A stretch of DNA of 64,000 nucleotides. Origin: Blastobasis lacticolella (Eukaryota; Arthropoda; Insecta; Lepidoptera; Blastobasidae). A model generated the notes under the pieces. It was not told where the DNA came from. It made no database searches and was given only the letters and a program-made list of their open reading frames with translations. Position numbers and translations under genes: made by a program. Positions 45,544 through 55,960 of this stretch are shown here, piece after piece; position 1 is the first letter of the stretch; every line of letters begins with the position of its first letter. Location of the stretch: the NCBI GenBank assembly GCA_905147135.1, contig LR990051.1, positions 563,001 through 627,000 of the forward strand. The letters are read 5' to 3'.

Positions 45544-45730
45544 AGCGTTACTATGCGTACAGTGCTTGTCAGCTAAGTAAACAGTGCGTTTAATACGGCT
45601 CTATGATTGGTCAATTTCGTTTATTATTGCGGACGTATAGTGACGATAGTCACTCAATTATTATTGTCAGTTGGAACCCTGTGCGTTCGCTTACACTGTG
45701 AGACCCATTAAATTACGAATAGTAACGTTT
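45544..45730. mobile_element. MITE-G, complete copy
   Basis: Ends AGCGTTACTATGCGTACAGT and, in reverse from 45730, AAACGTTACTATTCG form imperfect inverted termini (CGTTACTAT shared). The interior has CGGCTCTATGATTGGTCAAT and GTTGGAACCCTGTGCGTTCG. It is about 186 bp and non-coding. A second copy is at 47433-47594 and a partial one at 20787-20918. No confident target duplication. Confidence 0.7.
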
Positions 45731-45802
45731 CTGAACAGGTACAGTAAATCTACACTTAACATTGAAAACAGTAAATTATATTATACTTGCACTATTTTGT
45801 TT

Positions 45803-46407
45803 CGAGTGAGGCCGAGTGGTTAAGGTATCCATCCGGCTCGTAAGCGGGAGGCCATGTACCAATGACTCCTTTCTGAGTTATGTATTTAATTTATGTAATG
45901 TATGTAATTTAGTCGAACACTAACCGATGCTCTTACGGTGAGGGAAAACATCGCAATGAAACCTGCATTCAGGTGACGGAATGTGTAACCATGATAAATA
46001 AAATATAAATATTCGTGGACAAATTCACACAGCGCCATCTAGCCCCAAACAAAGTAAAGCTTGTGCTATGGGTGCTAGATAACTGATAACTTTTAAATAC
46101 ATACTTATTATACATAGAACACCCAGACCCGTAACAGAAATTAAAATAAATCATTTCAATTTCTGCCCGGCCGGGAATCGAATCCTCGGGACCCATCGGG
46201 ACCTCTTGCGTGTCAGGCATGTTGACCATTGAACCACTCAGGTCGTCAATGATTCAATCTGGTCAGGTTTCCCTGGTAACAGGGTAACGACGGTTAGGTG
46301 GCAGTCACTCCACTGTAATTACCTAATCTGCCAAATCCTTAATCATGGTAAAGCCGGACCCTGAGCCCTCATGCGCGAAAGCATATTCGGTACATTAATG
46401 AGATGAT
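45803..46407 (+). mobile_element. SINE-A copy split by a SINE-B
   Basis: The head GAGGCCGAGTGGTTAAGG (45808), with the B-box region deleted, GCTCTTACGGTGAGGGAAAA and TGTAACCATGAT run to 45995. After the insert, TCAATCTGGTCAGGTTTCCC and CAAATCCTTAATCATGGTAA continue to about 46407. Removing 45996-46253 restores the SINE-A order. Confidence 0.85.
45996..46248 (-). mobile_element. SINE-B nested in SINE-A with ATGAT duplication
   Basis: A full reverse SINE-B: (AAAT) tail first, AGCGCCATCTAGCCCC, TTTCAATTTCTGCCCGGCCG, then ACTCAGGTCGTC at the head end. ATGAT lies on both sides (45991-45995 and 46249-46253). It is younger than its host SINE-A. Confidence 0.88.
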
Positions 46408-47154
46408 AATTGTTTTATTGTGTTTCAGTATGAAGAATAAGGATGAGCCAGCGCAACGGGTATGCAGCAATATTTCCATCAACTGAGCTGTCTGCTTGTT
46501 TGACACTAAGAAAAGTTATACAAAAACAACTCGTATTGTATGTTTAGAAGTACTATAGATAAATCAGTTACCTACATGAGTACCCACTATTCCTTCTTAT
46601 CTATGAATTTGTAACCAACTGACGTAAGACACAAACTTATTTATCTCAACAGAGTCCTTGAAAGCCATTCTGCGTATCAGGATGTGATTCAACACCTCGC
46701 CACAATGATTTAATCTTTTTACCTCTTTGAACATCCAATATTGCAGAAATCACTTGTGCTGGCACCTGCTCAATTATAATCCAACCAACACTCAGCGTCA
46801 AGGACCAGCGCTTGTAAACCACCGAAGATCACAATAGATGTATAATTATTTCTCTTACACATTGGCCACTCATTTTCAATGGCCCAGTGATTGGATGATT
46901 TCTCCAGCTTTTACTAACTCGCCATTTCTGAGACTCATTCACTTAATTTGCGGACTTATCGGGCTTTAATTTTTTCGCGGCTGTTTTGCGTAATTGTGAA
47001 CTTTGAACTCTGTTTTCGGCAGTTTTCGCGCGTCGCCTTGACATGCGGCGGTGTTTGCTGTGACAACATTATTTCTAAGTGTTATGTAAGGGGTGATCGT
47101 ACAACGGTGCTTGGAACTGTTATGGGAAAACCTCGAAACTAAATGTTAATGTGA

Positions 47155-47275
47155 AAGTTTTAAAGGTTTGTTACTCCTTCACGCAAAAACTACTGAACGG
47201 ATTTTTATGGAATTTTGCAATAATATAGCTTATAATCCAGAATAGCACATAGGCTACAATGTGTCCCGAAATTCA
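47155..47275 (+). repeat. Rep-E fragment
   Basis: ACGCAAAAACTACTGAACGG, ATTTTTATGGAATTTTGCAA and AATAGCACATAGGCTAC. Rep-E shares AAAACTACTGAACGGATTTT with better copies at 50245 and 58145. Confidence 0.6.
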
Positions 47276-47390
47276 TGACATAAGATGACAGTTGCTTCAT
47301 TGTAATTACCTTATCTGCCAAATCCTGCATCATGGTCAAGGCGAACCTCGGGCGCACGAGATCAAGCTCAGAAGATGATTTTCATTTAGT
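47276..47390 (+). mobile_element. SINE-A 3' fragment
   Basis: CATTGTAATTACCTTATCTG, CCAAATCCTGCATCATGGTC and AAGGCGAACCTCGGGCGCAC. Confidence 0.7.
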
Positions 47391-47432
47391 CTTTTGCAGT
47401 TGACAACCATCTGACCCATCTCCTCTACCGAA

Positions 47433-47594
47433 CCATACTATGAGGTCTTACAGTGCGTGCGAACGCGGTTCCAACTGACAATAGGTTCTTGAATGGAGAT
47501 CGACACTATGTGTCGGTCAAGATTTATGATATTGACCACCGTATTGATTGTGTTTACTTAGCAGACGAACACTGTGACAACGCATAGTAACGCT
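47433..47594. mobile_element. MITE-G, second copy in opposite orientation
   Basis: Starts CATACTATGAGGTCTTACAG and ends GCATAGTAACGCT. The interior GCGGTTCCAACTGACAATAG and GATCGACACTATGTGTCGGT matches the copy at 45544 in reverse. The ends are less perfect than in that copy. Confidence 0.65.
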
Positions 47595-47639
47595 ACTTTA
47601 CTTAGACAAGTATTGTTGAATACAGTAATGTTTTAAACT

Positions 47640-47775
47640 ATTGCGGTTATTATCACACATTTTAACGACATTTCCAGTCGTCCTGTGACAATAATGCATG
47701 AAGCTGTGTCGAAATATCGTGCTATTCGTCAACAAAGGTAGCGGTAGGAAACCCGGATCATATCCTTAAAATATG
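47640..47775 (+). repeat. Rep-F copy
   Basis: ATTGCGGTTATTATCACACA, AATGCATGAAGC, GTCGAAATATC and AACAAAGGTAGCGGTAGGAA then ACCCGGATCAT. The same order appears in reverse at 5800-5880. Confidence 0.7.
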
Positions 47776-47779
47776 TTTA

Positions 47780-48610
47780 ATACGGGTGTTTATAAAGTTA
47801 ATTTGAAGCCTTCGTTTTATATTAAAGTTAACTATAAAATATCTAAATAGAGGTAGAAACAGACGCGCAATAATTCACCGTTCCCATCGGCACTCGGGGC
47901 TCGACAACTCTTCTTATTAAACGAAATGTGTTGAACTGCATTCCAGTACCTTGTAATGAGGGTCTACCATCGATAGCGAAATTGTAAGCATATTTTATAA
48001 TTCACTGCAACTTTGTAACACAAAACTGAACCATAAACAAAGGCCCTAAGGCACAAACTCCATCAAATTAACATTTCATTGGATTTGAGCAGGAATCGTA
48101 TAAAATGTTGCCTTTGAAACTAGCCCTTATAATGTTTGCTATAGGATGTACATTATGTTAGATCCCCTTTGTAAATTCCTGTAATAACATGGACTGGTAG
48201 TGTTGGGTTGGATTGTCGATAATTTTATGGTATTTTATGTATCACAGCCCATCTGTTGGAAAGCGACACCTGTCGCTCTACATATTTGTGATGTAAGCTA
48301 GGACAAACCGGTTTTTTAATTACTTTGGGTAATTTATCCCGCGTCTTTTCCTTCAAACTAAAACATTAAAATACAAACATATTGCCTCGTCGCAGAAATA
48401 TAAGGCAATGGTTCCTATACAGAGGGACTTCTCAAATATTCCTCTTTGATTGGTCATCCCTTTGTTATTGCCGAGGTCTCGTACCTGGTGGGAACTGGAC
48501 AACGTCTATCAGGAGCGGAGCGAAAGCGGTCACAGTCTTTTAAGGGACCCGAAGCGAACTCTCATTTGATATTTAAGTTAGGTTTACACAAAAACTTATG
48601 AACGAGAGTT
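47780..48610. other. AT-rich stretch without recognised genes
   Basis: Nothing assignable is seen between a Rep-F copy and an RTE 3' end. Confidence 0.4.
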
Positions 48611-48639
48611 GCTGGCGGTTGAGATAGATGTGTACTCGT

Positions 48640-48775
48640 TATTTGAAGTACCTAAGGAGGGATGGATTGAAATCGGACAGGCAAGAGGCGGGAAGTGGAG
48701 GCGAAAGAGTAGGACAGCGGACCCTGGTAGATGCCGGGATTCACCGCTCGGATGATGATTATATTGATGACGTGT
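48640..48775 (+). pseudogene. RTE-type 3'-end relic
   Basis: One frame gives KWRRKSRTADPGRCRDSPLG followed by stops and a GATGATGAT run. The better preserved RTE end at 51201-51552 has the same layout (GGGACCCTAGCTTCTGCTCG, then GATGATGATG). It is a short relic of the last codons and tail. Confidence 0.5.
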
Positions 48776-49079
48776 GCTCGTTTCTTGAAGATTTCAATGT
48801 CGTCAGTTTTTGCGTCTGGGGTAATCTATCTTTACATTGTATAAAACAAAGTCGTTTCCCGCCGACTGGCTGTATGTATCTTACGCTTAGAGGTAGGTAG
48901 GGGTAAAGTAGATATACGCGAATTAAGCCGCGCCGGGTCCAATAGTAAATTAATAAATGATAACTCTTTGTTTTCTTTTAAAATTACCACAAGAATATTG
49001 TGTCAGAAAGCCGCAAAAGAAGTACAAAGAGAATCTACCCACCTGCACCAAAGGTCCTATCGACCTCTCAGTCTTACGG

Positions 49080-49320
49080 ACCGCGTCGGACCTAACCACG
49101 GTTAACACGCTTACTTACCGTTGGCTGTTTGGGCAAAAGAGAATCTATCGACCCACCGTCACAGCTCTACCCACTGCGGGCAATATTAGCTGCGCCGGCG
49201 CCGCCGCGCGATACAATCGGCGCCGCGGCGGCCGCAGCGGATCCCGGACCGGTAATGAGCGGAGGGATCGCGGTAATCGCACTACCCACCTTTTCGGTGT
49301 GCGGTGGCGGGTAGGGAAGA
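49080..49320. promoter_or_regulatory. CpG-rich island
   Basis: GCGCCGGCGCCGCCGCGCGA and TCGGCGCCGCGGCGGCCGCA lie side by side and are partly inverted copies. This is the densest CpG cluster in the window. The frames of 61 and 130 codons through it are GC-driven and show no domain. It may be a promoter or enhancer of an unseen transcript; no TATA or initiator can be fixed. Confidence 0.3.
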
Positions 49321-49384
49321 AATGGAGGTGGCTGCTAGAGAAAATTTAGATATCTGGTAGGGAAGAAATGTGGGTACCTATACC

Positions 49385-49600
49385 ACTAGCTGCTTGTCCG
49401 CGACTTCGTCCGCGTGGACTACACTTTATATCGGGCTCGCCGCCATATTGAATTTATGATAATGTCACATTGTCTATGTCCATCTCAGGGTTCCCGAGAA
49501 TGTCCTTCCAAAGTTTAGTCAAAGTCGGTCTAGTAGTTTAGCTGTGAAAAGGGAACAGACAGGCAGAGTCACATTTATTTAGGAAGTTAAGATTAGAATG
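49385..49600 (+). repeat. Dispersed repeat starting near CGACTTCGTCCGCGTGGACT
   Basis: CTTGTCCGCGACTTCGTCCG, CATCTCAGGGTTCCCGAGAA, AAGTCGGTCTAGTAGTTTAG and ACAGACAGGCAGAGTCACAT, a common lepidopteran interspersed repeat order. A start-only relative lies at 54378-54405. Confidence 0.6.
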
Positions 49601-49684
49601 TTAGGAACTTAGGATAACACCAACCTGCCTAGGGATTTTTAATGACTAAGGAGACCAGGTACGGTGTCAACCTTTGAGGTATAA

Positions 49685-49802
49685 ATTTCAATCGACTGAA
49701 TATGTAACCATGATCCAATTTAGTCAGGTTAGATTCGAGCCACAGACGGTAGACAATCTACTGTAATTACCTGATCTTCCAAATCCTGGATCATGGTCAA
49801 GT
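49685..49802 (+). mobile_element. SINE-A fragment
   Basis: CGACTGAATATGTAACCATG, ATCCAATTTAGTCAGGTT and CCAAATCCTGGATCATGGTC. Confidence 0.7.
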
Positions 49803-50244
49803 TGTTTTTTACAAAGTATAAAAATGAATAATCTTGGCGGACATCGAGTTTATTTAGTGGTATTTTATTTCATTTAACATAAGACGTATACTTAAGTAAA
49901 GTGCCCTTAAAAATCCTGCTCATCTTAAATTCCAAGTGCTTTTGCATTACTTTTCTCGTTGTTTTTCGCGGCCCTATTGACGTAATAAACAAAAGAGCAA
50001 TGGAAAAATACGTTTCCGTACATATAATTGCTTTCAGCCCACTCTCAAGGCGGCGCGAGAGTGGCGTTCCTTGTTGGGAATATGAATAATCAGGCAGGAC
50101 CTTTGTATGAGACGCGTGCGCAGAGTCGAGGCGGCTGTACTTAGGTCAGCATTCAGTATTTGCAATGGGGAATATGCCGTGAATCGGCGGTTAAAAATGT
50201 GCATTTTTTACAGCTAGAGACGGGATATAATAGGATTCTGGGAC

Positions 50245-50508
50245 GTAACGATGCCATTTTTTATTTGTTTGTTTATCTGTTCGAGTAAAAACTACTGAAC
50301 GGATTTTGATTGGGTTTTGATAGTTTGGTAGCTTGGGGTCCAACTAAAAATCTAAGTGATGTTTCATCTAATTCGGACCGGTATATCCAAAGATACAGCT
50401 TGACCTCTCCGTGGTACTGGCATCCATACATTAAAGAGTTAATTTAAAATGGTCATTAGGGAAAAATATATACTACCCTAAGAACGAAGTCGCGGGTAAA
50501 AGCTAGTT
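50245..50508 (+). repeat. Rep-E copy
   Basis: AAAACTACTGAACGGATTTT, GGTTTTGATAGTTTGGTAGC, GCTTGACCTCTCCGTGGTAC, TTTAAAATGGTCATTAGGG and GAACGAAGTCGCGGGTAAAA then GCTAGTT. Matches 58145-58402 throughout. Confidence 0.75.
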
Positions 50509-51200
50509 GTGAGATAATACGAAACCACTGCTATGATTTTGATGAAATTCGATATGGAAGCAGTTTAGCACCTTCGGGTGGCATAGGCAACTTTTTATTT
50601 CCCTCCACCAGCAAGATCGCAAGATATAGTACAATAGTCGGAAAGCGGACGGAATGCTAGTAAACCTACAATGTATTATGAAGCTGTTGGACGTCCTTAA
50701 ATTTTTTTTTTAATCTCTCGGTAGTGTGGGAGACTTGACAACAAATAGAGAGAGTCCTTTGTTCTGCAGTGAGACACCGATTTCTACTAAAAGTCGGTGT
50801 TCCACATCAAGGTAAAGGCCTCAAAATTATAAAATAAATATAAAATATAGAAATACAGGAAGTGTGCATCCTCTGAGTCCGCCCCACCGAGTGTTCGCTG
50901 TCAACAGTCGTACCGATAACAAACAAAGGACGCCAAAGCTGCGCGCGCGCACGCCGACCACTGCGAGCGCAGACGTAACCAATATTCGAAAATCATTGGG
51001 ACTGCTTAAAACTGTGAATTATAAATAAATAAATAAATATTTTTTTATTAACAGGACGCGACAACACAACATTTAAACAAAAAAATCAATACATACAAAA
51101 TTACAATTATTGCTTTTATTGACATACTTCAATAATAACCTAGCCTAACCTAACACAAAATAGCGTACCTAGTTGTGTAAGTAACGCCAACGACATAAAA

Positions 51201-51552
51201 ATGCTACAGTGGATGTGCGAAGTTACACGACTCGTCCGAGTACGTAACGAGTACATCCGTAGTAGCCTTGGCTTAATGGGTATCGCGGATAAGATCGAGA
51301 AGGCTCGCCTGCGCTGGCATGGTTACGTGTTGCGTAAACCCCTGGGATACGTGGGGAATAGGTGCCTGAACCTGCCGGTATCAGGAACGAGGCCCTGCGG
51401 GCGACCTAAGAAGCGATGGATTGACATTGCCGAGTCGAACGCGAGAGCCAACGTCTTACGACGTGAGGATGCCGAAGAAAGGACAAAGTAGAGAAAACAA
51501 AGTAGGAAAGGGGACCCTAGCTTCTGCTCGGATACTGATGATGATGAAAGCT
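51201..51552 (+). pseudogene. 5'-truncated RTE retrotransposon end with open frame
   Basis: A 96-codon frame from ATG 51201 to the TAG at 51489-51491. It begins MLQWMCEVTRLVRVRNEYI, then IEKARLRWHGYVLR and GRPKKRWID. This is the segment just after the RT domain in RTE-like polyproteins of moths (RLRW-GHV-R, then GRP-K-W). Usual proteins are many hundreds of residues, so this is only the end. After the stop, sequence resembling the tail (AAAGGGGACCCTAGCTTCTG, then GATGATGATG) runs to 51552. It is unlikely to be expressed as a peptide. Confidence 0.8.
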
Positions 51553-51884
51553 ACTGAACGGCCACGTTCTTGGTATAGCAATTGTTGAATGTACTAAGGA
51601 CCTCGTCCCGCAGGCTGCACGGTCCCTGCGCGCATGCAAACTGAACTTGCTGAAGCCATGACCGTATTTTTTTGCCAAGGAAGCGCCGAATGTTTATTTA
51701 CAGCCCAATGTTTGTTTGCGTAAAGAATCCCCGCTTATTGGCTCGTTTGCCGAACTCTGTTTATCAGTAATCAGTGGAGGCAAACCAAAATAATTGGGTA
51801 CTTTCCTCAATATTATGCTTATTTTCTCATTTTTATTTTCGGAATTTGTATAAGAATGACTACCAATACTTTGTAATAAATCTT

Positions 51885-52053
51885 ACTGTGAGGGAAAACA
51901 TAAGGATAAAACCCGCGCATTAAGGCGACTGAATGTGTAACCATGATCCAGTCTTAGGGTCACGGAGGTCAGAGGGCAGTCGCTCCACTGTAATCATGGT
52001 CAAGGCGGACCCCGGGCCCTCGCGCGCGAGCACGAGCAAGACATTAATGCCAA
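51885..52053 (+). mobile_element. SINE-A copy, head missing
   Basis: CTTACTGTGAGGGAAAACAT, CGACTGAATGTGTAACCATG, GGTCACGGAGGTCAGAGGGC and AAGGCGGACCCCGGGCCCTC then GACATTAATGCCA. A SINE-B begins exactly at its 3' end. Confidence 0.8.
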
Positions 52054-52262
52054 AATATATAAACAAGCTTTGACAATGAAGACAGAACCATCTAACCCCA
52101 AAGTAAGCAAAGCTTGTGTTATGGGTGGCAGAAAACTGATAGACTAATTCTATATTTTTAAATACATACTAATTAAACTATAATACCCTGACCCGTAACA
52201 GCAATTAAAATGTATCATTCCAATTTCTGCCCGGCCGCGAATCAAACCACTCAGGCTATCAC
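52054..52262 (-). mobile_element. SINE-B copy, reverse
   Basis: GAACCATCTAACCCC, AAAGCTTGTGTTATGGGTGG, CCAATTTCTGCCCGGCCGCG and CACTCAGGCTATCA in reverse SINE-B order. Part of the head is deleted. It abuts the SINE-A tail. Confidence 0.8.
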
Positions 52263-52439
52263 AAGAAATAAGTATTAAATAAATTATTAGATGAAAACCC
52301 ACTCACCACAATGACAAAGCGGAATCCAGAAGGCACGACGCCGCGACGTTAAAGACCTCGATCATTTCACTGCATTCATCAAGTCGTACATCGTATATAT
52401 CAAGCTAATGAAGTCTTGAAGCTGCGCTCATTAAAATAG

Positions 52440-52560
52440 CAATGTGCAGACGCCAGACAGGCAGATCGTCAGGAATCTGGCCGGCGGCGGCGCGGGCGGC
52501 GCGCGAGGCCCCAACACGGCGCCTTGCGGTAGCCCCGAGGACTTGAATCCAATAAAACGT
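52440..52560. promoter_or_regulatory. Short GC-rich block
   Basis: GGCCGGCGGCGGCGCGGGCG and GGCGCCTTGCGGTAGCCCCG form a 100-bp GC-rich island in AT-rich DNA. No frame or motif explains it. Confidence 0.2.
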
Positions 52561-52592
52561 ACCTACCGCAGGCAATTTATATTTTTATGTTA

Positions 52593-52665
52593 AAGGACAG
52601 ACAAACAGGCAAGCGGGCCACCTGATGGAAAGTAGTCACTGCCACTTCTACGTTGCCTAATTATA
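52593..52665 (+). repeat. Rep-I copy
   Basis: GACAGACAAACAGGCAAGCG followed by GGCCACCTGATGGAAAGTAG. Confidence 0.65.
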
Positions 52666-53084
52666 AAGAGACCTCTAATATACCGATAAATACCTCTATA
52701 ACGGGCGTGGGCCTTTTGTTCCGCGCAACAACTTTTTACCCGACTGCGCGACACGAAGGAGGATAATGTGTTTATCAGTGTTTGTTCCGTTGAGGCACAA
52801 TTTGGCACTTTGTGGATTTTGATGGTTTTTACGTCTATCGATTTGTCGTAATCTTGCGAGCGTCACTGAAGACATTTCCATTTAAGTAGGTGGACACGGA
52901 TACTTCATTTGTAAAGAAATTAAATGTTTGCACTTTATACACTCATTTACTTGCACCATTCGTTTCTAACTTTTCAGATTTTTATAGCAATTGGGTTTTT
53001 TTTTTGTTTTTGTATTATTGCGCTAAATTGTTTCGTCTTTTACTTTTGTCTGTATTACTAGGTACCTTGTAATATTTAGGTGAG

Positions 53085-53200
53085 CGTCGAGGAGCGTTGG
53101 TGGGTGGTTGGTTAGTGGTGAAGGGGTCCGACTCCTAAATGAGAGGTACCGGGCTCGGATCTCACTGCCGCCATGTATCAATGACTCTATTATGAAGTAA
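53085..53200 (+). mobile_element. SINE-A tRNA-like head, diverged
   Basis: GTGGTTGGTTAGTGGTGAAG, AATGAGAGGTACCGGGCTCG and GATCTCACTGCCGCCATGTA, then CAATGACTC. The body is lost after about 53200. Confidence 0.6.
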
Positions 53201-53402
53201 GTGGGCACATCAAGCGAGATGAGTAAAAAAGGTTTCAATTAAAATTTTTAGCTTAGTTCGAAAAGTTATTTTTTAAATTATATATGTTGAGTTAGCCTGT
53301 AAGTGAAATATGAATGTTGTGTGATACGTAATTTAAAAAAGAAAATGATATTATATTTTCATATTTTGTTGGCTTAATAATAATTAAATAAATACATAAA
53401 TT

Positions 53403-53556
53403 ATCATCATCATCTTGGCGTTAATGTCCCGGTGTCTCGTGCACGAGGGCCCGGGGTCCGTGTTGAAAATGATCCAGGATTTGGCCGATCAGGTAATACA
53501 GTAGAGCGACGGCCATCTGACCTCCATGATCCTGCCACCAGGGGAACCCGACACTT
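53403..53556 (-). mobile_element. SINE-A 3' half, reverse
   Basis: CATCATCATCTTGGCGTTAA, GCACGAGGGCCCGGGGTCCG, AATGATCCAGGATTTGGCCG and GCCACCAGGGGAACCCGAC. Confidence 0.8.
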
Positions 53557-53715
53557 ATCATTGTAGCCGCAAATAAAACAGCCACAAATTCCTCTCCACC
53601 CACACTGTCACGCCAAGACGGATCTCAGCCACTCCTACAGCGTCACGTCGATGAGACACGTTATTCAATAAGCTAAACAGTGACAAGCTATGTGCTGCGA
53701 GTTGTCAGTGCGGCC

Positions 53716-54222
53716 TAGGGTTGCCAACCCTACTACATATAGTATCCTACTGTTTTCAGTGTCTGCCTGCTATTATTTTTAAATTTTAATATAGCAGGCG
53801 AAGCTACTATATTTTATCAGTAAAGTCGCTTATCTGTATCATTATTATTTTTAGCCATTTCTATCCCACTGCAGGGCAAAGGCCTCCCTTTCGATCTTCC
53901 ACGACTCACGACGACTTCCACGACTCACTCACGACTCACGACTCACTTTATCTGTATCACTTACCGTAAAACTAAAATGCGTCCTGTTTTTTAATATTAA
54001 GAATTCAGCAATAACTCAATTAAACACCATCCTGAACCAGCTACCAACTACTTCCTAAAGCTCAATTTTCTACTAAATATATTTTAATAAAAATACTACC
54101 TATATATTTTAATGAATTCACTATCTACTATATTTTTATGGCTACTGAATCCGAAAATTTTATTTTTTGGTTGTGCATACAACATTAAAGGGTTGCCAAC
54201 ATTAAAAAAGTTGGCAACCCTA
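53716..54222. mobile_element. hAT-like non-autonomous DNA transposon
   Basis: 507 bp with termini TAGGGTTGCCAAC (53716-53728) and its exact inverse ending at 54222, a 13-bp perfect TIR. The direct flanks are a perfect 8-bp duplication, GTGCGGCC, at 53708-53715 and 54223-54230. TAGGG-type ends and 8-bp duplications are hallmarks of hAT elements. No transposase is encoded. Near the right end a second GGGTTGCCAAC (54190-54200) faces the terminus and forms a hairpin. A retroposon-tail-like segment and CACGACTCA simple repeats (53832-53946) lie inside. Confidence 0.9.
53832..53946. repeat. Retroposon-tail fragment and CACGACTCA simple repeat
   Basis: AGCCATTTCTATCCCACTGC then AGGGCAAAGGCCTCCC resembles a common lepidopteran repeat end in reverse. 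It is followed by irregular repeats of CACGACTCA. Lies inside the hAT-like element. Confidence 0.5.
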
Positions 54223-54877
54223 GTGCGGCCACTCCCGTCGCCTCGCCGGGTGCAGATAGTGTCGATCATAGCGCGGTTGACACCTCCATTGACGGCAACT
54301 ACCTTGCACCTTAGGCCGGGTTCTGATGGCATAGCGTTTCCAAATTATAATTAAGGTACAGGTATGCGTAAACATTAGCTTTTGCCTGCGACTGCGTCCG
54401 CGTAAACAACAAGATGAATGAATTGTTATCACGATTTTATACAAAGTAGCATGTTTGGTAATGTTTATGGCATCGTCGTATTGGGTTGACCTGTAGAGGT
54501 GATGTATTTGTGTACGATTAAATAAATAACTAAATTTGGTTGTGTTGTTTCGGATCCGTTCCCGCGGGAACTACATTGAATTTCGAATAAATATAGCCCA
54601 TGCATTATTCTGACTATATTACTGACATATTCTGGGCTATACAAGCTATATCCAAATCCATTCAGGATTATGATTAAATCTGGCAGTAATATACTAATTT
54701 TTGAGTTATTTAATAACAAAAATGCAAGCGTCCATCCATTCTTACTTCAACTTGACCTACAGGTCCCGGGATCTAACAAGCCTGTTACTTACTTTCCTTT
54801 TGTTCTCAATTCTGTTACCGTCCAACCTATTTATATGTACCTAATGCTAAATCTTAAGTATCTTTTTTTATGCCACA

Positions 54878-54945
54878 TAGGTGGCAAACAAGCTTACGGC
54901 CTGTCTGATGGAAAGCAGTCACCGCAGCCTATGGACGTGGACCTA
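54878..54945 (+). repeat. Rep-I copy
   Basis: GGTGGCAAACAAGCTTACGG followed by CCTGTCTGATGGAAAGCAGT. Confidence 0.6.
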
Positions 54946-54949
54946 TTTA

Positions 54950-55860
54950 TGGGATCCTAATCAAATGTTTTTAAAAATAATCTAGTTAAATTTACCAATT
55001 TTGACAACAATGTATTTCAAAGAGTCTAATATAAATCTTCTAACGAAATATTAAGATCTCATCAAATTATTAAAGTACGAAACGTATTTTTGCGTTATAT
55101 TAATTACTTAATACTTTCAATTTAATTACATAATGAACTTTAATTATTAAGCAACCACCTTTATAAGACGTAGGCGTGCAGGATGAAGAAAGTACGGCAG
55201 TCGTGACGGAAGCAAGGTGGATTGAGGTGATCTCTAAAATGCTTTATACAAATACAAAATGGCTATTCAGTCACCTTATTATTCTAAGCTATACGTAATA
55301 GATTTCAATGCTGTTTTCACATAAAAAACTTTATGTGGAAGAATGATTTATGTGGAAGATTTCTTCCTATATCGATACTAAATTTTCCCAAAAAAGCTAG
55401 GGTCCGAAGTGACAAGAATAAAAGGAGATGTAGAATTCTGTGTGTGTGCAAACTTTCATAAGATTCGGTTTAGAAGAAAACTATTTTTAATAACAAGCTT
55501 TTATCGCACAATGTACTACCTACTTATCAAGACCATTCCAAAGAGCCCAAACACGATAGGGTTGTCTTATTGCGTTCATTAGTCCATATGACCACCTTCC
55601 GACTCCATCATCAGACCAGAGCCACGGTATCATATTAATGCATTGTTATCCAAGTTACATAGGTATACCAAGGTATCAATCGGATACCAAGAAATGATCA
55701 AAAATAATTTGCAATTTTTGAGGGACAACTTACATACGAACAGTGCAAGTTAAATAAAAGCTTGTGACCAAAAAATTACGTCCCTATAAAATTACTTTTG
55801 AAAAAAATAACTTGCCTCGCCAAAATGCTTTTACGCTAGGCTTGTGTCAGGACAGGGCAA
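54950..55860. other. AT-rich stretch without recognised features
   Basis: No repeat family or gene identified. Confidence 0.4.
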
Positions 55861-55867
55861 TGTGACG

Positions 55868-55960
55868 GCCCAATTGACCATGATCCAAGATTTGGCAAAT
55901 CAGCTAATTACAGTGGGGCGACTACCATCTGACCTCCGTGACCCTGGTAACAAGGGACTA
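55868..55960 (-). mobile_element. SINE-A fragment, reverse
   Basis: TTGACCATGATCCAAGATTT, AATTACAGTGGGGCGAC and CATCTGACCTCCGTGACCCT. It explains the 69-codon frame at 55844-56053. Confidence 0.75.

Noticed and set aside
48957..49349. A 130-codon frame rich in Arg and Gly
   Set aside because: It is caused by the GC-rich island; composition alone keeps several frames open and no domain is seen.
54191..54222. A rho-independent-like terminator hairpin (GGTTGCCAAC, A-rich loop, GTTGGCAACC)
   Set aside because: It is the duplicated terminus of a hAT-like element in animal DNA, not a bacterial terminator.
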